Shown piece after piece: positions 15,912 through 23,271 of a stretch of 64,000 nt of DNA. The translations under genes were made by a program, and so were the position numbers. How positions within the stretch are numbered: position 1 is the first letter of the stretch; each line of letters starts with the position of its first letter. The notes beneath the pieces were generated by a model. The model was not told the origin of the DNA and did not search any database. It worked only from the letters and a program-made list of their open reading frames with translations. Source of the stretch: CAXMST01 sp963712765 (lineage in GTDB: Bacteria > Actinomycetota > Thermoleophilia > Solirubrobacterales > 70-9); contig CAVQIX010000005.1 in assembly GCA_963712765.1 (NCBI GenBank), forward strand, positions 186,001-250,000. The letters are read 5' to 3'.

Positions 15912-17755
15912 CTCCGCCTCCTTCCTACAGCGGCGCCGCGCGCCCCGAGATCACAACCGAGGGGCTGCCCGCCAGCCGCCCCGGCTGGATTTCCATGGCC
16001 ACCAGCGGCGATCACAAGGTGATCGGCCGGATGTACATCGCCACCGCCCTCACCTTCCTCGCAGCCGCTCTGACGTTGCTGGTGATGATGCGGATTCAGC
16101 TGCTGATACCCGACGGGACGATCATCCGGCCCGAGGTCTTCAACCGGCTGCTCAGCGCCTACGGCGTCACCGCCGTGCTGATGTTCGCGGTGCCACTGTT
16201 CCTCGGCCTGATGTCCTACATCGTGCCGCTGCAGATCGGCTCGCGCGGAACCGCGCTGCCACGCATCGGGGCGCTCTCCTACTTCGTCTACCTGATGGGG
16301 ACGCTGACCATCTACGGCAGCTTCCTCTATCGCCCCTCAGAGGCGGGCACGGCCGCGCTGCAACCGCTCTCGGATGACATCTTCTCGGTCACCGACGGCG
16401 TCGACGCCTGGGCAACGGGAGTCGGACTGATCGCGCTTGGGTTCGTGCTCTTCTCGATCAACATGATCGCCACCCTGCACAACCAGCGGGCGCCGGGGAT
16501 GGTTTGGCGCCGGGTGCCGCTCTTCAGCCACGCCGCCGCCGTGATCTCCTACACCTCGCTGGTGATCGGCCCGATCATGATCGCCGCCGTGACAATGCTG
16601 CTCATCGACCGCAACTTCGACGGCGTCTTCTTCGATGCCGGCGATGGCGGCGGGCCGCAGCTCTACGAGCATCTCGCCTGGATCTTTTTCACCGGCATCT
16701 ACATGGTGATCATCATCGCTGCCTTCGGCGCGATCTCGGAGATCTTCTCGACCTTCTCGCGCCAGCCGCAGTTCGCCCATCGCACTATCGCCGCCTCTTT
16801 CTCGGCGATCGCGGTGCTCGGCACGCTCGCCTGGATGCAGAACCTCTACACGGCGCCGCTGCCGATCGGCTTCCTCTACTTCGCGATGGCGATGGCGCTC
16901 GCGCTGGCGATCCCGATCGGCCTGATCCTGTTCAACTGGATCGCGACCCTCCGGGACGGAGCCGTCGAGATGAAGCCCCCGATGCGATTCGCGATCGCCG
17001 CGGCGGCCGTCGCGGTGATCGGACTCGCCGGCGAGTGGGCGAGTTCGGTGATCCCGGTCGGCTGGCAGCTCAACGACACCGGCGTCGCCTGGGGCGACAC
17101 CCACCTCGCGCTGGTCGGCTCGGGCGTGCTCGGCGGCTTCGCGGCCCTCTACTACTGGTACCCGAAGATCACCGGCCGCTACATGGGTACGACCCTTGCC
17201 GGGGGTTCCCTCTGGACCTTGATCGCCGGCACCCTGCTGATGACGATCCCGATCCAGCTCGCCGGCCTCCAGGGGATGCCGGTCGACGTCTACAAGTTCT
17301 ACGGCGACACCGGGATGTCCGCCTACAACCTGATCGGCAGTGTCGGCGCGTTCGTGCTGGCGATCGGCGTCATCCTCACCCTGATCAACGCCGCCGCCAG
17401 CTATAACGGCGGCACCGAGGCCCCGCCCGACCCCTGGCACGGCTCGACCCTCGAGTGGTTCGCGCTCTCCCCTCCCCCGCCGCACAACTTCGACCTCGTC
17501 CCCGACGTCCGCAGCAACGAGCCCTACCGCGACATCCGCGAGGCGGTGCGAGAGCGCTCGACCGTGCTTGTCCTGCCGCCGGCCACCGCCGGGCAGCCCG
17601 AGCCCGTCGCCGTCGCCGCCGAGTCCACGGTCGAGGCGACGGAGGCCGGTGCCGAGGCCCCGGGGGCGGCCGCCGAGCCGGCTGCGGATACGGCCACCGA
17701 GGCCGAATCGGCGGAAAGCGACCCGGACGACGGCGACGACCGACCGGTAGCCTGA
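15908..17755 (+). CDS. Heme-copper oxidase subunit I-like protein with degenerate cofactor ligands
   Basis: The protein has 615 residues and about 12 membrane helices. It aligns without gaps, in the motif blocks, to the canonical subunit I at 24776-26704 (GDHKVIG, YIVPLQIG, RAPGM.W, AISEIFST, YYWYPKITGR). Yet the active-site residues differ. The low-spin heme His is Tyr85. The CuB His residues are Thr262, Gln311 and Asn312, and the cross-linked Tyr position is Met266. The heme a3 His is Asp397. Only the second low-spin heme ligand, His399, remains. K-channel Lys is Ile340, and D-channel Asp and Asn are Gly114 and Gly121. The C-terminal 90 residues are acidic, Ala/Glu-rich and probably disordered. 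The reading frame is intact. Oxygen reduction by the known mechanism seems impossible; the role is unknown. Confidence 0.9.
   Translation: MTPPPSYSGAARPEITTEGLPASRPGWISMATSGDHKVIGRMYIATALTFLAAALTLLVMMRIQLLIPDGTIIRPEVFNRLLSAYGVTAVLMFAVPLFLGLMSYIVPLQIGSRGTALPRIGALSYFVYLMGTLTIYGSFLYRPSEAGTAALQPLSDDIFSVTDGVDAWATGVGLIALGFVLFSINMIATLHNQRAPGMVWRRVPLFSHAAAVISYTSLVIGPIMIAAVTMLLIDRNFDGVFFDAGDGGGPQLYEHLAWIFFTGIYMVIIIAAFGAISEIFSTFSRQPQFAHRTIAASFSAIAVLGTLAWMQNLYTAPLPIGFLYFAMAMALALAIPIGLILFNWIATLRDGAVEMKPPMRFAIAAAAVAVIGLAGEWASSVIPVGWQLNDTGVAWGDTHLALVGSGVLGGFAALYYWYPKITGRYMGTTLAGGSLWTLIAGTLLMTIPIQLAGLQGMPVDVYKFYGDTGMSAYNLIGSVGAFVLAIGVILTLINAAASYNGGTEAPPDPWHGSTLEWFALSPPPPHNFDLVPDVRSNEPYRDIREAVRERSTVLVLPPATAGQPEPVAVAAESTVEATEAGAEAPGAAAEPAADTATEAESAESDPDDGDDRPVA
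17748..17753 (+). promoter_or_regulatory. -10 hexamer TAGCCT upstream of ctaB
   Basis: TAGCCT overlaps the end of the subunit I-like gene and lies 7 bases before an ATG at 17761, matching the leaderless pattern of this genome. It suggests that ctaB has its own promoter. Confidence 0.4.
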
Positions 17756-17760
17756 TCGGC

Positions 17761-17865
17761 ATGGCAGCCCGCGAGACGGGCGGCGGTGCCGGGACGTGCC
17801 GGCACCGGCGCTCAGCCAATCCGACCTCCGGCGATCGGCACCTCAGGCCAGAGGGGCTGAGCTGA
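17761..17865 (+). CDS. Possible 34-codon leader ORF before ctaB
   Basis: The ATG 17761 lies 7 bases after TAGCCT and opens a 34-residue frame (MAARETGGGAGTCRHRR..) whose TGA ends 3 bases before the ctaB ATG. The encoded peptide has no recognisable domain. An 8-bp hairpin lies inside it (17785-17806). It may be a translated leader coupling expression of ctaB, or an accidental frame. Confidence 0.3.
   Translation: MAARETGGGAGTCRHRRSANPTSGDRHLRPEGLS
17785..17806 (+). other. 8-bp perfect hairpin between the subunit I-like gene and ctaB
   Basis: GGTGCCGG and CCGGCACC pair around a six-base loop (GACGTG). There is no T-run after it, so a classical intrinsic terminator is unlikely; an attenuator or mRNA stability element is possible. 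Confidence 0.4.
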
Positions 17866-17868
17866 GCG

Positions 17869-18894
17869 ATGGAATCCGCCGGCATCGCCCAGCGCACCTC
17901 CTCCGCGCCTTCGGCACCCGTTGGGGCACCGGAGCGGCCCGCCAAGGCTCCTCACCCCGAGAATGGGCGCAGGGGCCTGGGCGGGCGCGAACGCGTCCCC
18001 GAGAGCGCGGCTGAGCCCCGCAAGAGCACCGCGGCTACCGCGCGGGACTACTTCGCGCTGACCAAGCCCAGGATCATCTCGCTGCTGCTGTGGACCACGG
18101 TGGCGACGATGATCGTCGCCAAGCCCCAGGGCCTGGCGCTCTCAACGGTCCTGTGGACCTGCCTCGGCGGCTATCTCTCCGCCGGTGGCGCCGGGGCGAT
18201 CAATCACTACCTCGACCGCAAGGTCGATGCCCGCATGGCCCGGACCGCGAAGCGACCGCTGGTCGCCGGCCGAATCGAGCCTTTCCACGGCCTGATCTTC
18301 GGGGTCATCCTCGGCGCGCTCGCGTTCGCTCAGCTCGCGATCACGGTCAACGTCCTCGCCGCCACCCTGGCGCTCGGCGGGCTGCTCGGATACGTCTTCC
18401 TCTACACCGCCTGGCTGAAGCCGAGGACGCCGCAGAACATCGTCATCGGCGGCGCCGCCGGCGCGATGCCGCCCCTCGTCGGCTGGGCCGCGGCCACCGG
18501 CGGGTTGACGCTCGAGGCCCTCTACCCCTTCGCGATCATCTTCCTCTGGACCCCGCCCCACTTCTGGGCACTGGCGCTGATGATCAGCGAGGACTACGAG
18601 CGCACCGGGGTACCGATGCTGCCGGTCGTCCGCGGCGCCGAGTTCACCAGGCGGCAGATCCTGATCTACTCGGTGATCCTCGTCGCCTTCAGCTTGATGC
18701 CGGTCCTCACCGGCATGCTGGGGGCCTTCTACCTCGCATCGGCCCTGCTCCTGGGGGGAATCTTCATCGGCCTCGCCGTCCGCCTCTGGGGCAGTCCCTC
18801 GCGCGAGGCGGCCCTGCGGCTGTACCTCAGCTCGCTCGCCTATCTGGCCCTCCTGTTCGCCGCGATGGCAATCGATCGGCTGATCGCCATATAA
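17869..18894 (+). CDS. ctaB: Protoheme IX farnesyltransferase (heme O synthase)
   Basis: This UbiA-family membrane prenyltransferase adds farnesyl to heme b to give heme O, the precursor of heme A. It has 341 residues with about nine helices. The first Asp-rich motif is NHYLDRKVDARMARTAKRPL (N/DxxxD region) and the second DYERTGVPMLPVVRG. An unusual disordered N-terminus of about 55 residues (Pro/Ala/Glu/Arg-rich) precedes YFALTKPRIISLLLWT. It lies directly behind the degenerate oxidase pair but is needed by the canonical oxidase at 23272-27521, the only one here that could use heme O or A. No ctaA is in the window. Confidence 0.92.
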   Translation: MESAGIAQRTSSAPSAPVGAPERPAKAPHPENGRRGLGGRERVPESAAEPRKSTAATARDYFALTKPRIISLLLWTTVATMIVAKPQGLALSTVLWTCLGGYLSAGGAGAINHYLDRKVDARMARTAKRPLVAGRIEPFHGLIFGVILGALAFAQLAITVNVLAATLALGGLLGYVFLYTAWLKPRTPQNIVIGGAAGAMPPLVGWAAATGGLTLEALYPFAIIFLWTPPHFWALALMISEDYERTGVPMLPVVRGAEFTRRQILIYSVILVAFSLMPVLTGMLGAFYLASALLLGGIFIGLAVRLWGSPSREAALRLYLSSLAYLALLFAAMAIDRLIAI

Positions 18895-18904
18895 TCGCCG
18901 CGCA

Positions 18905-19012
18905 ATGGACCGGATCCGAGCAAATCGCAACATCAGAAGCGGCCTGTTGACGGCGGCGCTCGCCGTCTTCGTCTTCGGTCTCACCTTCTACGCCGCGATC
19001 CTGTTCGTCTGA
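18905..19012 (+). CDS. 35-residue membrane protein, CoxF/Coa3-like oxidase assembly factor candidate
   Basis: The 35-residue protein is a basic N-terminus (MDRIRANRNIRSG) followed by one membrane helix (LLTAALAVFVFGLTFYAAIL). Position (immediately after ctaB) and shape (R/N-rich head, helix with FY) resemble the small CoxF protein found after ctaB in proteobacteria and the mitochondrial Coa3 coiled-coil family. This is inference from position and pattern only. It starts 10 bases after the ctaB stop and overlaps the next gene by one base (TGATG), strong evidence for translation. Confidence 0.65.
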   Translation: MDRIRANRNIRSGLLTAALAVFVFGLTFYAAILFV

Positions 19013-19272
19013 TGAGTGACCCGGTTGAAGAGCCCAGCGAGCTGATCTATGCCACCGGCGACTCCTGGGCGCCGTTGCTCGTGGCGCTGGGTCTGGTCCT
19101 GGTGGTCGTTGGTAGCTTCACCGTCTGGTGGTGGTCGGCGGTCGGCCTGGTGGCCCTGCTCGTCGGCGCCCGCTCCTGGTGGAAGCAGAACGACGACGAG
19201 ATCGCCCGCATGCGCCGCTCACAGCCGCTCGACACGGCCGTGATCCCGGCCGAGCCGATCCGCAAGCGTTAG
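19012..19272 (+). CDS. Small two-helix membrane protein, possible oxidase subunit IV
   Basis: The protein has 86 residues. Two close hydrophobic segments (PLLVALGLVLVVVGSFTVWW and SAVGLVALLVGARSWW, residues about 20-57) form a hairpin. The tail is charged (KQNDDEIARMRR). Actinobacterial oxidases carry small subunit IV proteins of this shape next to the main subunits, but the sequence gives no specific signature. It overlaps the preceding 35-residue gene by one base and ends the operon that begins at 15060. It runs convergent to the CBS gene. Confidence 0.65.
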   Translation: MSDPVEEPSELIYATGDSWAPLLVALGLVLVVVGSFTVWWWSAVGLVALLVGARSWWKQNDDEIARMRRSQPLDTAVIPAEPIRKR

Positions 19273-19325
19273 AGCGCTGCCCCCAGGCCGGCTCCCGGGG
19301 CTGCTCGGCGCGGGCCGAGTCCGGC

Positions 19326-19727
19326 TCACCCGGGCGACATCGCCGACGTCGCTCCGTCGGAGGTCCAGACGCGCATGATGTCGCGCATCGAGAGGATCCC
19401 GACCAGATCGGCGCCCTCGATGATGACCAGATGGCGGATCCGGCGGTGGGCCATCTCGGAGGCGGCACGCTCTAGGCTCCAGTCCGGGGTGGCGGTGATC
19501 ACCGAGTCCGACATGTGGTCGGCGACGCGCTCGACGTCGGGGTCCTGCCCCTTGCCGATCGCATCGAGCAGATCGCGCTCGCTGACGATGCCCGGATGGG
19601 GACGCTCCTCGTCGATCACGACGGCGGCGCCGACCCCCTTCTCGACCATCTTCGCCGCAGCCTCCCGCAGCGTGTGGCCTGGGCCAATCGTGAGCACGAC
19701 CTTCGACATCCCCTCGCGAACTTCCAT
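19326..19727 (-). CDS. CBS-domain pair protein
   Basis: The 133 residues are almost entirely two CBS domains. The first, VLTIGPGHTLREAAAKMVEKGVG and GIVSERDLLDAIG, is followed by VADHMSDSVITATPDWSLERAASEM and VGILSMRDIMRVW. Such stand-alone pairs bind adenine nucleotides (AMP, ATP, SAM) and act as energy sensors for partner proteins. In an island of respiratory genes an adenylate-sensing role is plausible, but this is inference. The ATG at 19727 has AAGGAG about 20 bases upstream, too far to be useful, so the start mechanism is uncertain. Confidence 0.88.
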   Translation of the reverse strand: MEVREGMSKVVLTIGPGHTLREAAAKMVEKGVGAAVVIDEERPHPGIVSERDLLDAIGKGQDPDVERVADHMSDSVITATPDWSLERAASEMAHRRIRHLVIIEGADLVGILSMRDIMRVWTSDGATSAMSPG

Positions 19728-19863
19728 CGTTGAGCTTCCGGACTCCTTGTTGGTCGGGCCGCGGCATCGGTACCTGAATCATCGGCGCAGCGGCGCTTGT
19801 GATGATTGAAGCAACCCTATCCGATCAGCATTGAGCTTGCCACCGGCGAGCCGCCGCGACCTA

Positions 19864-19869
19864 TAGGAT
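19864..19869 (+). promoter_or_regulatory. -10 hexamer TAGGAT before the cytochrome c gene
   Basis: TAGGAT lies 8 bases before GTG 19878, supporting this start over an upstream in-frame ATG at 19806. Confidence 0.5.
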
Positions 19870-19877
19870 TCGCGCTC

Positions 19878-20597
19878 GTGACCCGACCGAGGCTCAAGCT
19901 CATCCCCGTCGCGGCGGCGGTTTTCGTCGTCGCCGTGATCAGCGGCTGCGACCTGCAGGAGAACGCTGACGTCGACAACGGGAGGTCGCTGTTCGTCGAA
20001 CAGTGCGGCCAGTGTCACATCCTCTCGGAGGCAGCCACCACCGGCAACCTCGGCCCCGACCTCGACTCGGCCTTCGCGGTCGCCAGGAGCCAGGGCTTCG
20101 ACCAGGACACGATCGAGGGAGTGGTCACGGCCCAGATCGGCTACCCGCGCAAGACGGACCCCGACAACCCGACCTACATGCCTGCCGACCTCGTCACCGG
20201 AGACGATGTCAACGACGTGGCCGCCTACGTGGCCTCGGTCGCGGGCGTGCCCGGGATCGAGCCTCCGCAGGCCCCGGGAGGCCCTGGCGGCCAGGTCTAC
20301 GCCAACAACGGCTGTGGCGCCTGCCACGTCCTCGCCGCGGCCGAGTCGGCAGGCCAGGTCGGCCCCAACCTCGACGAGGTCCTGCCCGGCCAGAGCCCGG
20401 CGATGATCGAGACCTCGATCGTCGATCCCGAGGACGAGATCTCTGCCGGCTTCGAGGGCGGCATCATGCCAGCCACCTACGGCGAGGACATCTCGCCCGA
20501 GGATCTGAAGCTGCTCGTCGACTTCCTCGCCGAGTCCGCCGGCGGCGGCGGTAACGGCGGCGGCGGCGGTAACGGCGGCGGCGGCGGTAGCGGCTAG
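19878..20597 (+). CDS. Diheme cytochrome c lipoprotein
   Basis: The protein has 239 residues. A lipoprotein signal peptide ends in VAVISGC (lipobox, Cys about residue 24), anchoring it outside the membrane. Two class I cytochrome c domains follow. The first has CGQCH with a candidate Met ligand in TYMPADLV; the second has CGACH and GIMPATYGE. The C-terminus is a Gly/Asn repeat of about 20 residues (GGGGNGGGGG..). It is a likely electron carrier between the quinol-oxidising complex and an oxidase, fitting its position between two oxidase operons. Its stop codon overlaps that of the convergent gene at 20594 (CTAG). Confidence 0.9.
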   Translation: MTRPRLKLIPVAAAVFVVAVISGCDLQENADVDNGRSLFVEQCGQCHILSEAATTGNLGPDLDSAFAVARSQGFDQDTIEGVVTAQIGYPRKTDPDNPTYMPADLVTGDDVNDVAAYVASVAGVPGIEPPQAPGGPGGQVYANNGCGACHVLAAAESAGQVGPNLDEVLPGQSPAMIETSIVDPEDEISAGFEGGIMPATYGEDISPEDLKLLVDFLAESAGGGGNGGGGGNGGGGGSG

Positions 20598-20839
20598 GGC
20601 GCCGAGCCCTCCCCGGGCTCCTCGTCGGGCGCCTCGATCTGCTGACTGATCCAGCGATAGCTCGCCCGAGTAGCGAACGCGCCTAGGATCACCGCGACCG
20701 GCACTCCGACCGCTGCGCCCCCGACCGCCGCTGCGATCACGATCGCCGCGATCCCGGCTCCGATCAGCCCCAACAGCCGAAAGGCGTCGGTCTCGGATCG
20801 GAACGGGTTTCGCAGGCGCTGTTCGCTCACCCCTGCCAT
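20594..20839 (-). CDS. Small membrane protein with PFRSExDxFR N-terminal module
   Basis: The protein has up to 81 residues, with NPFRSETDAFRLLGLIG followed by a hydrophobic hairpin (GAGIAAIVIAAAVGGAAVGVP..) and an acidic tail (EAPDEEPGEGSAP). The start may be ATG 20839 or the GTG five codons later. The PFRSE(T/S)D(A/V)FR head is repeated at the start of the neighbouring Usp-like gene (20870-21541), so the two are related by duplication of the membrane module. Function unknown. Confidence 0.68.
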   Translation of the reverse strand: MAGVSEQRLRNPFRSETDAFRLLGLIGAGIAAIVIAAAVGGAAVGVPVAVILGAFATRASYRWISQQIEAPDEEPGEGSAP

Positions 20840-20869
20840 TCTGGCACCGGGGCCCAGGCCCCGCCCTTT

Positions 20870-21541
20870 CTATGCGACCGGGCTGCGAGCCCCCGCTCGC
20901 TCCGCCCCCCGGACCACGACATGGGTAACCGGCAGGGGAAAGCGCTCCCGCAGCTGATCGACCACGCCGTGCTCGAGCCAGCGCGACTGCTGCGGCGGGT
21001 GAGTGGAGACGATCAGCTCGTCCGCCCCGAACTCCCTCAGGGCGTCGGCGGTGGCCTGAATCGGATCCTCATCCCCGATCGAGCCATCCGATGCGGGCAC
21101 TCCTCCGGCTCGGAGGCTGCGCAGGGAGCTCTGTAAGCGCATCTCAGCCTCCTCGCGGGCGTTATCGGTGTCGGAGGCCATGAGCTGCAGGCGCGAGCGC
21201 GTGAGCGCCGGACAGACGACCCGGAGGCTGACGTCGCCCCGACCCTTGCAGCGGTTGGCGATCTCGCTCATCAGCTCGGCGCCGGTGACCGTCTGATTGG
21301 CGACCACGAGGATCCGATAGCCGCCGGTGGGGCTCGACGCCGCGTTATGGACCTCCTCCGGCAGCGAGCCGCGTCCCGCCCACAGGACGAGGGCGATCGC
21401 CACCCCGGCCAGAACCCCGGCCAGACCGGCCCCGATCGCGATGTTCGTGAGGGCCCCGATTCCCACAGCAACGGCGACCGCGATCCCGACGAGCACCGCA
21501 CCCCGGAAGACATCGGACTCCGAGCGGAATGGACTGTGCAT
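20870..21541 (-). CDS. Membrane-anchored Usp-like protein
   Basis: The protein has 223 residues. Residues 1-58 are a membrane module (SPFRSESDVFRGAVLVGIAV.., two helices) shared with the neighbour at 20594-20839. From about residue 73 (YRILVVANQTVTGAELMSEI) a universal-stress-protein-like alpha/beta domain follows, ending DELIVSTHPPQQSRWLEHGV and PVTHVVV. The same C-terminal pattern occurs twice in the Usp gene inside the oxidase operon (23898-24776). No GxxGxxxxxxxxxG(S/T) ATP motif is obvious. GGAGGGAGG lies upstream of ATG 21541, so this gene has a normal ribosome binding site. Confidence 0.75.
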   Translation of the reverse strand: MHSPFRSESDVFRGAVLVGIAVAVAVGIGALTNIAIGAGLAGVLAGVAIALVLWAGRGSLPEEVHNAASSPTGGYRILVVANQTVTGAELMSEIANRCKGRGDVSLRVVCPALTRSRLQLMASDTDNAREEAEMRLQSSLRSLRAGGVPASDGSIGDEDPIQATADALREFGADELIVSTHPPQQSRWLEHGVVDQLRERFPLPVTHVVVRGAERAGARSPVA

Positions 21542-21692
21542 CAGGGCCTCCCTCCACGTTTGTGCCTATTGCAACTTAGCAGGGGCGGAAACCGCCGGCC
21601 AGCTGCTGGTCGAGCGCATCGACTGGGCGCTCGAGACCCTGGGCCGGGGGTGCTCTTTGTGGCTTCCCCCGTGGCGATTCGCCGGTCGGGCG

Positions 21693-23096
21693 CTAGCGCT
21701 TCAGCTTCACCTTCAACCTGTCGGTCCTCTTGTTGCCCACTGCATCGGTGAGCTTGAGCTTGAGCTTCGCCTTCGCCTTCTTGCCCCCGCGCAGCGCCCT
21801 GGCGATCCTGGTGGCGTTGCGCCTCTTGGTTGGCCGCAGCTTCAACTTCTTGCTCTGGCCGCCTCCAAGCTCGGCCGCCTGGCGGCGCAGCCTGTAGGCA
21901 GCCTTGAGCTTGATGCTGCCGCGCGCTCGGATCGTCAGCTTCTCCCCTGCCCTGACTCTGACCTTGACGATGATCCTCCGGTGGCGCTGCGCCTGGGTCT
22001 TCCTCGCGGCTGCATATCCATCGACTCCCGAGATGACCCTGAAGTTCTCGACGGCGGCGGTCGGGTCGATGACGCCGTTTCGATCTTCGGCCCGGACTCG
22101 AAAGCGGTTGGGACCATCGGCGAGCGTAGGGGCCGCAACCGGAGAGGTGCAGGAGGCATAGGGAGCGAAACCGAGACTGCACTCGAAGGTGCAGCCCGGG
22201 CGGTCGGCAGAGAAGGCGAAGCTCGGGGCGTTGTCGAGCGTGCCACCGAGGGGCGCAGAGGTAATCGTCGTCTGAGTCAGATCAGCGAACTTCTGGATTC
22301 GGTGGTTGCCGGTGTCAGCAACGTAGACGTTGTTCCGCGAGTCCGTGGCGAGACCGTTCGGGATTTCGAACTCGCCGTCACCCGAGCCCTTTGCTCCCCA
22401 CTTGGTCGCGAACCTACCCGAGGAGTCGAACTTCTGGACTCGCGGACAGCCCCAGTCGGTGACGTAGACGTTGCCCGAGGAGTCGGCGGTGAGGGCCCAG
22501 GGGTAGGTGAACTCGCCGTCGCCCGCCCAGCCCCAGACCCCCCATCTGGTGATGAAGTTGCCGTCGGAGTCGAACTTCTGGACCCGGTTGTTGGCAAAGG
22601 CTTCGACCACATACACGCTTCCTCGCGTGTCCGTGGCAACCCCGGTTGGACCCCCGAACTCGCCGTCGCCCGAGCCGCCACCCCCCCACTTGGTGATGAA
22701 CTCGCCGTCGGAGTCGAACTTCTGGACGCGGTTGGCGAGGGGGTCGGACACATAGACGTTGCCCGCGGCGTCGGTGGCGATCCCCCAGGGGCGCTCGAAC
22801 CGGCCCCCGCCCCCCCACTTTCCGATGAAGCTGCCGGATGAGTCGAACTTCTTGATCTGAGCGTTGCGGGAGTCGGCGACGTAGACGTTGTCGGCGGCGT
22901 CGGTGGCGACGCCACCGGGCAGGATGAATCGATCATCGCCGGAGCCGTAGCTGCCCCACTTGGTCACGAGTTGGTAGGCGGCGCCGGCTGGGGCTGCGGA
23001 GAGGATCAAAAGCGCCACCAGCGCGCAGGCGGTGACCGCCGCCGCGACGCACCGCCTATGAGCAATGGCCGACCGTCGGCCTAGAGGATCCCCCAT
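21693..23096 (-). CDS. Secreted NHL-repeat beta-propeller protein with basic C-terminal tail
   Basis: The protein has 467 residues. A signal peptide (VTACALVALLILSAAPAGA) leads into five to six NHL repeats of about 45-50 residues, each with the pattern P.G.A.D..GNVYVAD....R.QKFD..G.F..KWG, forming a six-bladed propeller (residues about 45-285). A short immunoglobulin-like or Cys-containing segment follows (FECSLGFAPYASC). The last 100 residues are strongly basic (Lys/Arg-rich repeats such as KLKLRPTKRRNATR). ATG 23096 is chosen because it starts the signal peptide. The protein probably binds anionic cell-envelope or extracellular polymers; this is inference. Confidence 0.82.
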   Translation of the reverse strand: MGDPLGRRSAIAHRRCVAAAVTACALVALLILSAAPAGAAYQLVTKWGSYGSGDDRFILPGGVATDAADNVYVADSRNAQIKKFDSSGSFIGKWGGGGRFERPWGIATDAAGNVYVSDPLANRVQKFDSDGEFITKWGGGGSGDGEFGGPTGVATDTRGSVYVVEAFANNRVQKFDSDGNFITRWGVWGWAGDGEFTYPWALTADSSGNVYVTDWGCPRVQKFDSSGRFATKWGAKGSGDGEFEIPNGLATDSRNNVYVADTGNHRIQKFADLTQTTITSAPLGGTLDNAPSFAFSADRPGCTFECSLGFAPYASCTSPVAAPTLADGPNRFRVRAEDRNGVIDPTAAVENFRVISGVDGYAAARKTQAQRHRRIIVKVRVRAGEKLTIRARGSIKLKAAYRLRRQAAELGGGQSKKLKLRPTKRRNATRIARALRGGKKAKAKLKLKLTDAVGNKRTDRLKVKLKR

Positions 23097-23271
23097 GAGA
23101 ACGGGAGGTTGGCAGGGCGTTGGGCCCCTGTCATCGGTGTTTGTCCGCGGCCCGGGAGCTTGGTGCTGGCGTCTCGGCCGCCTGCCGGTGCGGCGCCGAC
23201 TCCCCTCCCCCTGGTCCTCAGCGCCCCCAGAGCTCTTCTCGGGCGCCCAGCGCGCCCGCAAACCCGCATGG

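Noticed and set aside
16337..17485. Open frame on the minus strand inside the degenerate subunit I gene
   Set aside because: Its product is an Asp/Gly/Arg/His repeat typical of third-position bias; the plus-strand frame has clear homology.
15060..17755. Pseudogene status for the degenerate oxidase pair
   Set aside because: Both frames are full length, overlap correctly (ATGA), keep codon bias and conserved scaffold motifs; the losses are confined to functional sites, which is not what random decay looks like.
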